Below, in pieces: positions 45,380 to 54,345 of a DNA stretch of 64,000 nt. A program made the translations under genes and the position numbers. The notes under the pieces are model-generated. The model did no database searches. It was not told the DNA's origin and worked only from the letters and a program-made list of their open reading frames with translations. The stretch's first letter is position 1. Each line of letters begins with the position of its first letter. Origin of the DNA: Legionella quinlivanii (GTDB taxonomy: Bacteria > Pseudomonadota > Gammaproteobacteria > Legionellales > Legionellaceae); the NCBI RefSeq assembly GCF_900461555.1, contig NZ_UGOX01000001.1:1439501-1503500 (forward strand). Reading direction: 5' to 3'.

Positions 45380-46468
45380 TTAATCCCTTTCTCGCTTCAA
45401 TAACTGATAGCTGTCATAAACCACTTTTTCAATGATATCGGTATCGAATGAATTGGTGAGTATGATAATAATCAACTGCTCTCTCGGAAAATAATAAAAC
45501 TCTCCCTGAAAACCTGACGTGGCCCCATTGTGAGTCCAGGCCCATTCATCGCCAATCTGCTCCCGATAAATGCCTAGTCCATAGTCGTCTTTTGTGGTTA
45601 ACATGTTCTCTAAAGAGTTTGGAGAAAGTAGATTTTTATCTCTGAGCAGGGCAGCTACAAACTGTTCCAAATCATTGGCCGTGCTAATCATGCCGCTATC
45701 CCCAAGACCAAAACCATCATTAAGATAGGTCACATCAATGAGTTGTTTCTCTGCCAGTGTATAGCCCCGGGTAATTAAGCGAAGGGTGTCGTTGTCCGTT
45801 TGTTCCACATAGCTATCCTTCATGTGGAGCGGCGTCAGAATTTGTTCTCTGAATAAATCCGCATAGGAGTGGGCGGTCAGCTTCTCAACAATTAACTGTA
45901 GTAATAAATAATTGGTATTACTGTATTCGTAAGAACTGTCGGGACTGAATTTGGGCTTTTCATCATATATAAGCCTGATGAGCATTTCGGGTTTCCATTG
46001 TTGGCCGACCATTTTTTCAATCAGACGATAATAACTATCGTATTCAACATAATTCGGTATGCCGCTTCGCATCTGCATTAGATTTTTCACTGTCAACAGG
46101 CGGCCGTTCGGAATGCGATCAATGTCAACGCTATTGGGAAGAAGTGTGGAAATTTTGCTATCAAGGCTTAGTTTTCCCTCCTCAATCAGCTTTAGCAAGC
46201 TGACTGCCAAAAAAGTCTTGCTAATGCTGCCAATACGAAAATTGTTACTGGTTTTCATAGCCTGGCCGGTCTGATAATTGGATTGACCTGCCGCAATAAC
46301 CAGCAAACCTGTTTCTGGGCTGGAAACAAGCAAAACGGCGCCAGGAGTTGTGGAGTTAAGATTTTTATTCAGAATATGCTGAAGCCGGGATTCGATTGGG
46401 CCTCTGGAAAAAGCGGCAGAAATCAGTAGAAAAGTTAAGAAGAAAACAAACTGCTGCTTTTTTTGCAT
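45380..46468 (-). CDS. Serine hydrolase, class C beta-lactamase/DD-peptidase family
   Basis: A 362-residue exported enzyme of the penicillin-binding class C fold: signal peptide (to about residue 21), SISK with Ser81 and Lys84, Tyr in YEYSNTNY, and the third motif HNG in WTHNGATSGF. Members are DD-carboxypeptidases, esterases or beta-lactamases; the HNG version is commoner in DD-peptidases/esterases than in AmpC (KTG). Site of action is periplasmic. It is monocistronic. Confidence 0.88.
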   Translation of the reverse strand: MQKKQQFVFFLTFLLISAAFSRGPIESRLQHILNKNLNSTTPGAVLLVSSPETGLLVIAAGQSNYQTGQAMKTSNNFRIGSISKTFLAVSLLKLIEEGKLSLDSKISTLLPNSVDIDRIPNGRLLTVKNLMQMRSGIPNYVEYDSYYRLIEKMVGQQWKPEMLIRLIYDEKPKFSPDSSYEYSNTNYLLLQLIVEKLTAHSYADLFREQILTPLHMKDSYVEQTDNDTLRLITRGYTLAEKQLIDVTYLNDGFGLGDSGMISTANDLEQFVAALLRDKNLLSPNSLENMLTTKDDYGLGIYREQIGDEWAWTHNGATSGFQGEFYYFPREQLIIIILTNSFDTDIIEKVVYDSYQLLKRERD

Positions 46469-46678
46469 GAATTTCCCTGTATATATAAAAAAATAATTGC
46501 AAATTTTTTTTTACTGCTATCATTATAACAATATCACATTTATTTTCAGTGACTTGAGATTTTTCCAGTATTTTATTTTGTGCCTGGATGTCTTGCTTTA
46601 TTAAAAATACATGTTGGGTCATTATCGACCATGTAGTCATGACTAACTATAACCTTTTAATGAGGGCGGTTTGTCACT

Positions 46679-47824
46679 ATGAAACAACTAGAAAAAATCA
46701 ATAAGCCTGGCAATTTAAATCTTAGAGAAAAAATCCAATCCTTTCTTCATCTGTCTCATCCAGAGAACCAAAAGATTAACAAGTGGCTGAAGCAACTGGA
46801 TTCCTTACTGGCCAGTGATGAGGATCAGTTTAATAAAGGGTTTAATTATTTTTTTAGCACCACAAGAAAGGATAAGGTCAACAATTATAAGCTAGAGATC
46901 AAAATTTTCCTGAGGAAAATGGCCGGGAATAATAATGCTGAAACGCTATACAGCCAATTACTGCAGTTAAAGCTAATGCTGCAGCGCGTAGTTCAGGAGC
47001 AGGCTGTACGTCTAGCCAGAACAAAAGCCATACTTAAACTAATTGCAGCCATTGATCATAGAACGGATCAGTTAAGGCAGGAGCGTATGGTTACTCCTAA
47101 CAAACAAGTAACCCAGGAGAACTCAGCATCCTCTGAGAAAAAAAAACATACAAAAAAAATTATTTCGCAGGCTGTTTTTATAGCTCAGGAATTAAAAAGC
47201 AAATTGTTATCAGGAAAAGCGAGTGCGGATAAACAATTGAGGGATTCCAGGAAAGAGGCTTTGGATGAAGCGCTTTTTCAAACGATGAAGATGGAATGTG
47301 GCCGGCTTATTAAGTCCATTCAGGAAAAAAATGTAGGGGGTCAGAAAGATCTATTAATGCAACAGTATGCCGATAGGCAGCGGCAACTAATTGATGGCGC
47401 AAAATCAATTACTGATATCAGCAAAATTAAAACATGCCTGGATAATGTTCTGAAAAGTTTAAACTCAACTGAATTCCAGGAGATTTGTTTAGCGATCCTC
47501 GATTTGCGTAAAGGAGCCCGAAGTTGGTTTGCTATTGGAAAAAATGCCAAAGCAGACAGGATAGAGGACGCTATCCGCAAGGTCTCAGTCGAGCGTAGGG
47601 GCGACATGTTTATTAATAATCTGGAGGTGAGGAAAGCATTGGCTTCTCACAGGCATTTTGGCAAGCGAGGCAAAATCTATTTGAACAAAAATACGCAAGA
47701 CATTGACTTGAAAAAAGCGGCCCGAACATTTATTGAAATAAATAATCGGCTGGAAAAAAACAGAGAAAATTCTGCAGATGTTGATTGCAAGGTTTTCGAG
47801 ATGGGGCGCTGCTCTTCAGTGTGA
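46679..47824 (+). CDS. Unknown basic, helical protein
   Basis: A 381-residue protein I do not recognise. It is rich in Lys and predicted largely helical, with heptad-like stretches at about 95-130 (LLQLKLMLQRVVQEQAVRLA) and a Lys-rich linker (SEKKKHTKKI) near 150. No signal peptide, membrane segment or catalytic motif is visible. It ends CKVFEMGRCSSV. It stands convergent to another orphan gene only 16 bp away. A secreted effector is conceivable but without direct support. Confidence 0.6.
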   Translation: MKQLEKINKPGNLNLREKIQSFLHLSHPENQKINKWLKQLDSLLASDEDQFNKGFNYFFSTTRKDKVNNYKLEIKIFLRKMAGNNNAETLYSQLLQLKLMLQRVVQEQAVRLARTKAILKLIAAIDHRTDQLRQERMVTPNKQVTQENSASSEKKKHTKKIISQAVFIAQELKSKLLSGKASADKQLRDSRKEALDEALFQTMKMECGRLIKSIQEKNVGGQKDLLMQQYADRQRQLIDGAKSITDISKIKTCLDNVLKSLNSTEFQEICLAILDLRKGARSWFAIGKNAKADRIEDAIRKVSVERRGDMFINNLEVRKALASHRHFGKRGKIYLNKNTQDIDLKKAARTFIEINNRLEKNRENSADVDCKVFEMGRCSSV

Positions 47825-47840
47825 GCGAAGATATCAGAAG

Positions 47841-49379
47841 CTATCTTTGCAATGGTCCTGTTAAATTACATGCGGCCACAGGTTGCATTTCAACGTCAGC
47901 TGTCGAAAGCTGCTTTGTTCGGGATTGAGAAAAAAAACCATGTTCTCTGATGTTTGAAACGCTTGCAGAGGATAGCTCTTTTCGATTTAGCCAGTGAACG
48001 ACCGCTTTAACATCTGGTGTGTTATTCTGCGTTTCGGTAAGTCCTGCCAACTTCAGGCAGGCACCTAAATCCAGAATCAGACCGACAGAGTAATTACCTG
48101 TCAGGAAAGAATGCAGATACATTAGTTGTTCAAAGGTTTCTGCCTCAGTTTTAATTTGATATAAATTGGGTTTGTCAGCAATACTTTTTGCTGCATTATA
48201 CAAGGCCACGGCAGTAATTAAACAGCATCCCGCAATCACTAGCACTTTAATCACATCACGGGGTTTATTGCTAATATGCCGGTAAACATCTTTAATGATC
48301 TGCTGGAAAAAATTGTTGCTGGACATAAATGCAACGATAGCGGCAGTTAATCCGGGAATAAATGAAACACTTAGTTTAACAATATATTTTAAGTCATCGA
48401 CTGTGCAGCGTTCGCTAAGTGCCTGACAGAAAAGTTTAAATCCATCGAAACCAGCCTGGCTGATTAACAAGAAAAAGGAAATACTGAAAAAGCCGGAAAC
48501 TCCTGCGGGAATACAGGATTTAAAGCAATCCATAGCTCTTGCGAGAACTCCTGGTTTATAAAAATGTGATTCGCCGACATCCAGGACTGCTAACTCCTGC
48601 TGATAGATTCGTTTTACGATGATTTTAACGAGCTGCTCATCAAGTTCCTTATTGGAAAATTCTTCAGTAATCCAACTATTTATTGCGCTAAGAGACTCCG
48701 GTTTTATACAACTGAGTTGATAAGCGAGCTCTTTTTGAAAAATCCGATCTTCATCAAACCAGTTTTTTATTGTTTGAATAAAATTGGGGATAAATACAAT
48801 ACGCAAAGCACAGGTGTTAGCAAAGCTCGATAGGGAGGAGAAGATAGCCGCAATTGTTCCTGCCCATATTGCTCCGAAATAGCCTAAGGCGGCTGCTGGC
48901 ATTGCTGAAATGGCAGAGATTAGCAAGATAGCCGTTCGATAGGAAAAACCGCTGAGACTTCCAAAATAACTACCAAGAATTTTTTTTAAATTATCCACCA
49001 TTTCATGGTAGTAACGAGTACGCGTTCCAGTTCCAATGCTCATAAAGATTATGGCATTGATGATTAGAAACCATTTATCAGTCCTGGACTTCGAATCCCA
49101 CCATTCTTCGCTGATGGCTTGTGGCCTGGAGGTGAAGCAATAAGGCAGAAAAGGCAGGGTGGTAAGTATTGCCGCTGATCCGTAAGCTACCGAAGACCAG
49201 GAAGGAACATAGCTTTTTAGTGTGTCGGAAGCTGGCAGACAATTAGTCAGATTCAGCGTGCTGGCGTACTGTTTAAGGCGTCCAAAATAATTTCGAGAAC
49301 TTGTGGGTGTGTTAAAAGTGTTGTAGCTTGAGCCATTTTCAATGGTGGTTATTTGCTCATCAGATTCTTGCGGCATCAC
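47841..49379 (-). CDS. Unknown multi-pass membrane protein
   Basis: A 512-residue protein without a recognised family. The first 45 residues and the last 80 are hydrophilic. Between them are six or seven hydrophobic segments, at about 62-82, 102-118, 148-182 (two helices), 290-312, 330-352 and 380-402, with a cytosolic-looking charged loop at 205-275 (WFDEDRIFQKELAYQLS). Such proteins with hydrophilic tails and central helices are frequent among Legionella-specific proteins. It is divergent from hdeD across 282 bp. Confidence 0.6.
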   Translation of the reverse strand: MMPQESDEQITTIENGSSYNTFNTPTSSRNYFGRLKQYASTLNLTNCLPASDTLKSYVPSWSSVAYGSAAILTTLPFLPYCFTSRPQAISEEWWDSKSRTDKWFLIINAIIFMSIGTGTRTRYYHEMVDNLKKILGSYFGSLSGFSYRTAILLISAISAMPAAALGYFGAIWAGTIAAIFSSLSSFANTCALRIVFIPNFIQTIKNWFDEDRIFQKELAYQLSCIKPESLSAINSWITEEFSNKELDEQLVKIIVKRIYQQELAVLDVGESHFYKPGVLARAMDCFKSCIPAGVSGFFSISFFLLISQAGFDGFKLFCQALSERCTVDDLKYIVKLSVSFIPGLTAAIVAFMSSNNFFQQIIKDVYRHISNKPRDVIKVLVIAGCCLITAVALYNAAKSIADKPNLYQIKTEAETFEQLMYLHSFLTGNYSVGLILDLGACLKLAGLTETQNNTPDVKAVVHWLNRKELSSASVSNIREHGFFSQSRTKQLSTADVEMQPVAACNLTGPLQR

Positions 49380-49661
49380 TTCTCCCTATCCCTTGGTAAA
49401 ACTCCCTGAGCGAGTTGCAAAAGATAGTTTCCTGGAAGTTGTGTAGAAAGTAAATTAAAAGAGTTGAATATTGGTTAGCAGCAGGTTCTATAATAGCTGT
49501 GTTGTCGTTAATTTACTCGTGTCGATGTGAATCAGCGTCTTTAAATCATGGTTCTTGGTCCATTAGTTATGTTATTGTTTCTTAACAGGCGAAATGAATT
49601 GAAAAGCAGTCATGCTTTTACTTCATCTGTAAAAAAGATAAACGATTAATAAGGATATTGT

Positions 49662-50216
49662 ATGTCAACCGAGAAACAGGAAGTCAGAGCTGTCAATGAG
49701 CCAAGCCGCAGTTGGGGATGGCTTATGGCTTTGGGTATCTTTTTTGTGCTGCTGGGAGCAATTGGTTTAAGCATGGTGGTTGGGTTAACTTTGGCCAGTA
49801 TGCTTTTTTTAGGTATCTTGCTAATCATCGCCGGATGCTCACAAATTGTTGATGTGTTCAAATCAAAGCATTGGCGGGCAGTCATCTGGCATGCCTTTAT
49901 TGCTGTTCTCTATATCGTTGGCGGCGGTCTGGTGATTTATGATCCTCTTCTTGCCTCCAGCCTGATTACTTTGATGTTGGCCACGGTTTTGATCGTAATT
50001 GGTTTAAGCCGATTTATTATGGCATCCACACTTAAAGGCTCATCTGCTTTTATATTGGTTTTAGCTGGAATTATCGCTATTGCTCTGGGTGTAATGATCA
50101 TTATGCAATGGCCAATCAGCGGCTTATGGGTGATTGGTCTTTTCATTGCGGTGGAGCTTATGGTTGATGGCTGGGCTTATATTTTTCTGGCTATTGCAAT
50201 GCGGCGAAGCCGCTAA
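49662..50216 (+). CDS. HdeD-family membrane protein
   Basis: A 184-residue inner-membrane protein with six hydrophobic helices (duplicated three-helix DUF308 units, for example GIFFVLLGAIGLSMV and IVGGGLVIYDPLLASSL), as in HdeD, an acid-stress protein in E. coli. The ATG follows AAGGA at 6 nt. A hairpin separates it from the convergent cyclase gene. In other bacteria its role is poorly known. Confidence 0.85.
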   Translation: MSTEKQEVRAVNEPSRSWGWLMALGIFFVLLGAIGLSMVVGLTLASMLFLGILLIIAGCSQIVDVFKSKHWRAVIWHAFIAVLYIVGGGLVIYDPLLASSLITLMLATVLIVIGLSRFIMASTLKGSSAFILVLAGIIAIALGVMIIMQWPISGLWVIGLFIAVELMVDGWAYIFLAIAMRRSR

Positions 50217-50222
50217 AAGAAG

Positions 50223-50248
50223 CCCTGATGCGGTATGGCGCATCAGGG
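50223..50248. terminator. Bidirectional hairpin
   Basis: CCCTGATGCG (50223-50232) and its perfect complement (50239-50248) enclose 6 nt between hdeD and the cyclase gene, ending right at the cyclase stop codon. Confidence 0.7.
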
Positions 50249-51511
50249 TTAAACCAGTTTATATAATTTCACCGGCACTTCACGGTGTTTTAAAGTAGCA
50301 TTACCGATAAACTCAGCCTGGATGGTGGGTAAATTATTCACTACATCCTCAGAAATCAGGGCGGTGGTGTTGTAGGTTTTATTCAATTGTTCAATATGAG
50401 CGGCTGAATTAACCACATCTCCCATGATGGTATATTCGAGCCGCCGCTCGGTACCAATAGTGCCTGTTACAGCATAGCCGAAATGCAGGCCGATACCTAA
50501 TTTGAAATTGGGTATGTTGCCTTTGGTACTTTCTTCATCAGTCCGTTTAACGATGTCCTGGGCCGCCTGTATGGCATTCGCGATATCGTTACCGCTGGAG
50601 ATGGGCGCCCCAAATACCGCCATAAAACCATCCCCCAGAAATTTATTAATAATTCCCTTGTTATCATGAATGATTTCAACCATATAATTGAAAAGCTGAT
50701 TCAGATAGCTAACCACCACAGCGGGTTCATTCTGTTCCGTAAAATGAGTAAAGTTTCTGATATCGAGAAACATGACGCACACCGGGATGTATTCACTGGC
50801 ATTGGCATTTTTTGATAGTAATTTGGCAACTACTTCCGGAGAAACATGCTGTCCAAAAATACTCTCAATTCGTTCGCGCTCCTTCTGAGCCTCAAAGGCT
50901 GCACCTAACTGTTTTCTGATTTGAGCGGTTACAAAGCCGGTTACAATGCCTGCAATAAATAACAGCGCAGCGCGGCCGGCAAAGCTGTACCAGCTTGTCA
51001 GAAAGGGATCGAGTTCCTGAAAATTGCTCCAGAACGGTGCGTAGCAGTAAAGTCCAATATATTCTATCGCTGCGGCCAGCCCTGCAAACCGACAAATCCA
51101 TTCATTTAAGGTTAATGAAGAAAGAATAATAAAAATAAAATAAACCAGGACAGGCGGCATCAAAAGGACATAAACAGGCGTTTGAAAGTGAGATAAAATG
51201 ATGATGGCAATCGTCGGGATGCTCACTTCTAAAAAAGAAGTCAAATAGCGAAAAATACCAGGAAATGGTTTTTGATATTTAATATGCCGACAAATCATTT
51301 GTCTCATAAAAAGAAAATAAAGCGCAACCAAAGCCAAGCCGCCAGGTAATCCGGCTAGAGGTAATCCGTGCATTATTTTAATATATTCCTGAGGATAAAA
51401 AATTACAAAAAAGGTCCACATGAGCGAAAGAGATGCAAAAACGATAGCCAGAATGGTCGTTCTTAACTTATCGCTTTTTAATATTTCCAATTCGAGGAAA
51501 CTTTTTTCCAT
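50249..51511 (-). CDS. Membrane-bound class III adenylate/guanylate cyclase
   Basis: A 420-residue protein with five or six N-terminal membrane helices (to about residue 195) and a C-terminal class III cyclase domain (about 235-365). Metal-binding aspartates lie in FLDIRNFT and LGDGFMAVFG. The purine-selecting pair is Lys (NKFLGD) with Thr (EYTIMGD), a class IIIb pattern suggesting adenylate cyclase. The transition-state Asn is kept (VVNSAA), but the Arg that should follow is His (AAHIE). Activity is therefore uncertain. Start: ATG at 51511 after GAAGAG; a TTG lies four codons upstream. Confidence 0.87.
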   Translation of the reverse strand: MEKSFLELEILKSDKLRTTILAIVFASLSLMWTFFVIFYPQEYIKIMHGLPLAGLPGGLALVALYFLFMRQMICRHIKYQKPFPGIFRYLTSFLEVSIPTIAIIILSHFQTPVYVLLMPPVLVYFIFIILSSLTLNEWICRFAGLAAAIEYIGLYCYAPFWSNFQELDPFLTSWYSFAGRAALLFIAGIVTGFVTAQIRKQLGAAFEAQKERERIESIFGQHVSPEVVAKLLSKNANASEYIPVCVMFLDIRNFTHFTEQNEPAVVVSYLNQLFNYMVEIIHDNKGIINKFLGDGFMAVFGAPISSGNDIANAIQAAQDIVKRTDEESTKGNIPNFKLGIGLHFGYAVTGTIGTERRLEYTIMGDVVNSAAHIEQLNKTYNTTALISEDVVNNLPTIQAEFIGNATLKHREVPVKLYKLV

Positions 51512-51634
51512 GCTGCTCTTCAAGTTAATCTTTCTCTTTAATTCTAGCCCTAGTGATTAAAAAAACACGCCTTAAATTGGACTTGGAATAAAAACGTGTT
51601 AGTTTCTGAATGTTCAATAGATTAAGGAAGCTCA

Positions 51635-52960
51635 ATGAATATTATTTCACACTTGAAAAGCCCTGCTGTATTTCTAACATCTCTTGCCCTGGCTTTTCCC
51701 CTGTATGCCGGTAATCCTTTGGCAACCCCAGAGCAGAAACTTCTCGATGAGAAAGCTATCGAAATATATCAGAATAATAGCTTTCGGCTGTTTCGCATCA
51801 AAGCCAAGGCGGTTTATGCTCTGGCTTATGGACTTATAATCAGTAGTGAAGCAAAGCCTTTGTTGTCACCGATGGTCGATGAACTGATATTTAGTTCCAT
51901 TCAAAAAGCAGTTAACTCTGATCCCTACTTCCCCAAAGTCTATTGGGTGGATAGCGGCCCGCGTCAATGGTTTGGTCTTGATGTGCCTGGCGGACGATAC
52001 AGTTATGATAATCCGGATGTTATTTACCGCACGATTCCCATAGATGGTTCCTTACATTATAAAATACATGGACACCGGGAGCCCTCTGGTCTTGCGGATG
52101 CCAGTTTCTCTCTAATCAGTAATCCCAATTCACAGGGTACAGTGGCATTGCTCACTAATAGTGAATTACAAATCGATGCTGATGGAAATTATGAAATCAC
52201 GATTGATAGTGAACCAGCAGATGGTCGAATTAATCATATTCAATCGAATGATGATGCGGTGATGCTATTTGTACGCAATAGTCTCGGAGATTGGCAGGCT
52301 CAAAAGCCGGATAGTTTATCGGTTGAACTGCTTGATGACATCTCTGGCGAAACGCCAAGATCAGACACCCGAATTTATCTGGAGACGATAAAGAATATCT
52401 CGGAATCTATCTTTTTTTACGGGGTAGGTGCTTTGGGTATCAAGACCAAGCTCAATCCGGTTAACACTTTCAAACAGCCCGAGCAATCGGATGATTTGGG
52501 AACTCTGGTCAGTCAGGCAAGTTCGTTTGGGCATTTTGAAATAGAGGATGATGAAGCCTTATTATTAACAGTCGATATGGGCGGTGCCAACTATTTCATT
52601 GCGCCTGCGACTGGTCCATGGACCATTACTATCGATCCTGGAAATGTAGTATGCAGTTTAAATAATCAGCAAGCAATGGCTGATACCGATGGACGCTATC
52701 GTTTTGTGCTGTCATTGAAGGATCCTGGTGTATACAACTGGATTAGCACATCCGGTCTCCATGAAGGAACGATGATGCTTCGCTGGCAGAATCTTCCAGC
52801 CAACACGGAGGGTCAGGGGCCAGCTATTACTAGCCAATTGGTAAAAATTTCGGATTTACCGTCGATTCTGCCCCCTGAAACTCATTGGGTAAGCCAGGCT
52901 GAGCGTCAGCAGCAAATTCTGAGCCGGCAATCAGGCTATCAGTCGCGCAGTACTATTTGA
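51635..52960 (+). CDS. Exported DUF1214-like protein
   Basis: A 441-residue protein with a signal peptide ending at LYAGN (about residue 26). The central part resembles DUF1214/DUF1254-type proteins: SLHYKIHGHREP (about 135), YEITIDSEPADGRINHIQSNDDAVMLFVRN and, near the end, GVYNWISTSGLHEGTMMLRWQNLP. The domain has no well-defined biochemical function. It should be periplasmic or secreted. A palindromic terminator follows. Confidence 0.7.
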   Translation: MNIISHLKSPAVFLTSLALAFPLYAGNPLATPEQKLLDEKAIEIYQNNSFRLFRIKAKAVYALAYGLIISSEAKPLLSPMVDELIFSSIQKAVNSDPYFPKVYWVDSGPRQWFGLDVPGGRYSYDNPDVIYRTIPIDGSLHYKIHGHREPSGLADASFSLISNPNSQGTVALLTNSELQIDADGNYEITIDSEPADGRINHIQSNDDAVMLFVRNSLGDWQAQKPDSLSVELLDDISGETPRSDTRIYLETIKNISESIFFYGVGALGIKTKLNPVNTFKQPEQSDDLGTLVSQASSFGHFEIEDDEALLLTVDMGGANYFIAPATGPWTITIDPGNVVCSLNNQQAMADTDGRYRFVLSLKDPGVYNWISTSGLHEGTMMLRWQNLPANTEGQGPAITSQLVKISDLPSILPPETHWVSQAERQQQILSRQSGYQSRSTI

Positions 52961-52967
52961 CAAAGAA

Positions 52968-52998
52968 CCCGGGTATCTTGCTCTCAGCAGTACCCGGG
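52968..52998. terminator. Bidirectional terminator hairpin
   Basis: CCCGGGTA (52968-52975) pairs with TACCCGGG (52991-52998) around a 15-nt loop, between two convergent genes. Confidence 0.65.
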
Positions 52999-53005
52999 AG
53001 TATGA

Positions 53006-54088
53006 TTAACGTCCCAAATTGATGGCATTGGTGATTTCGTTTTGTGATTCTTCAATGGCATCAGTTGTTTTAGAAACAGTTTCTGGTGCGATATTCAAAA
53101 AGCTTTGCATTCTTGACTTAAGTGAATCTCCATCACGATATCGAGAGAGAATGGTTTTGTCTTCTTTTGACATTTGAACTGCCCGAGAATAATGGCTTAA
53201 AGAGACTTTTAACTTATTTTCCAGCAGGCTTCGTAATTCAAGATACTCTGCTTTATTATCCCTGTTATTTAAGTTGTCCTGTATATCAATTTTTGCGGCC
53301 TGAATATTGGAGATTAATTTGAGAATAACAGCTCTTTTATCATCATACTCCCCATGTTTTTTCTCAATTTTATCTGCAATGTTCATCAGGCTTTTTTCTA
53401 ATTGATCCATTGCATTAAGTATTATTTTGGTTTTGGTCTCAAAAATTCGCATCACTTGTTCAATATGTTTTTCAGAATGCGCTTCTCGAATGTAACTTGA
53501 ATTGGAGTCTTTTATAGGATGAAAACTATGTTTTGAGGGATTAAAATCTTCAATATGATTAGTGAAGTTTCCAGTTGTTTTATCAGTTACACGATAATAA
53601 TTTTTTGTCCTGCTTAAATAGTCACTTGCAGGATAGACCTCATTTGCCCAGGGATCGCAAATATAGGCTTGCTCTCCCCAGGTTTCGGGCTTATCAGGGG
53701 TGCTATCTTTCTGACGTCCTATGACCAGAAAGACATGATCGCCGCCTTTGATATGATATACCTCCGCATTAATTTGTGGCGGCGTGTAATTGACGACGTA
53801 ATCAAGCGCCATTAATGCAAGTTCATGGCAATTACCCAGTGACAGTTTTTTACAAAGCTCTATGGTTTGATAGAAATGCTGAATCTCCCTATCGAGTTCA
53901 AGCGTATAATCGGGAAAGGCTCGGCAAGCTTTTCGCAATAAAGCGATGTATTTTTGCAGCTCGTGTTTCTGTAAGATAGTGTATTCATTATTTACCAGTT
54001 GGGTGGAGCCCATCTTGATAAAATGTCTTGCATAAGCGCAGGCATTTTTAGCTATCGCTTCAGAAGTAGTGGGAACTATCTGGGACAT
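53006..54088 (-). CDS. Cys-His-Asp enzyme-like protein, candidate Dot/Icm effector
   Basis: A 360-residue protein without a named family. Residues 80-155 look like a papain/transglutaminase-like active site: Cys87 in LGNCHELALMA, His118 in GGDHVFLVIG and Asp145 in ICDPWANEVYPAS, in the order and spacing of cysteine proteases and related transferases. The second half (200-345) is helical. The C-terminus has an E-block: glutamates at -15, -14 and -10, with Leu at -3, typical of Dot/Icm substrates. No signal peptide is present. A predicted PmrA box precedes it. Together this is a strong effector candidate; the substrate is unknown. Confidence 0.78.
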   Translation of the reverse strand: MSQIVPTTSEAIAKNACAYARHFIKMGSTQLVNNEYTILQKHELQKYIALLRKACRAFPDYTLELDREIQHFYQTIELCKKLSLGNCHELALMALDYVVNYTPPQINAEVYHIKGGDHVFLVIGRQKDSTPDKPETWGEQAYICDPWANEVYPASDYLSRTKNYYRVTDKTTGNFTNHIEDFNPSKHSFHPIKDSNSSYIREAHSEKHIEQVMRIFETKTKIILNAMDQLEKSLMNIADKIEKKHGEYDDKRAVILKLISNIQAAKIDIQDNLNNRDNKAEYLELRSLLENKLKVSLSHYSRAVQMSKEDKTILSRYRDGDSLKSRMQSFLNIAPETVSKTTDAIEESQNEITNAINLGR

Positions 54089-54119
54089 ATTCCGACAATC
54101 AGGTTAAGGACTTTATACT

Positions 54120-54152
54120 AGTATAGGCTTTATTGATTAACTCAATATTAAT
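54120..54152 (-). promoter_or_regulatory. Predicted PmrA box and -10 element
   Basis: On the minus strand the half-sites ATTAATATT and GTTAATCAA (54152-54133) are separated by 2 bp; 7 bp later comes TATACT (54125-54120). Spacing and position are identical to those before the coiled-coil gene at 40938. The first base of each half-site differs from the C of the consensus, so this box is weaker. Confidence 0.6.
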
Positions 54153-54218
54153 GGGAAGCGCGGCAATTTGATGTAAATTGTCAAGATTATGTTAATTACC
54201 TATGTCCCTCATCTTTAT

Positions 54219-54298
54219 CTACGTCCCCCGCTTTAGGCGGGGGATCCGGAGATTTGTGAGATAAACTGGATTCCCCGCATAAAGCGGGGAACGTAGGG
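54219..54298. repeat. Palindromic repeat, family B, copy 2
   Basis: CTACGTCCC at the left, with its own CCCCCGC-TTTAG-GCGGGGG hairpin, and CCCCGC-ATAAA-GCGGGG, then CGTAGGG, at the right. Farther out, TATGTCCCTC (about 54201) and AACATAGGGG (about 54313) form another inverted pair, so the unit is nested. It lies between two minus-strand genes. Confidence 0.75.
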
Positions 54299-54345
54299 AT
54301 GTAAAAGCGGAGAACATAGGGGCGTGAGAATTGCACATGAAATGA

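Noticed and set aside
46615-46645. Inverted repeat near ACATG...CATGT before the 46679 gene
   Set aside because: The arms pair only with a 3-nt bulge and no promoter context; likely chance in AT-rich DNA.
49380-49661. PmrA-type box in the divergent region between the membrane protein gene and hdeD
   Set aside because: Only isolated TTTAAT-like words occur, without the 11-bp tandem spacing or a -10 at 7 bp.
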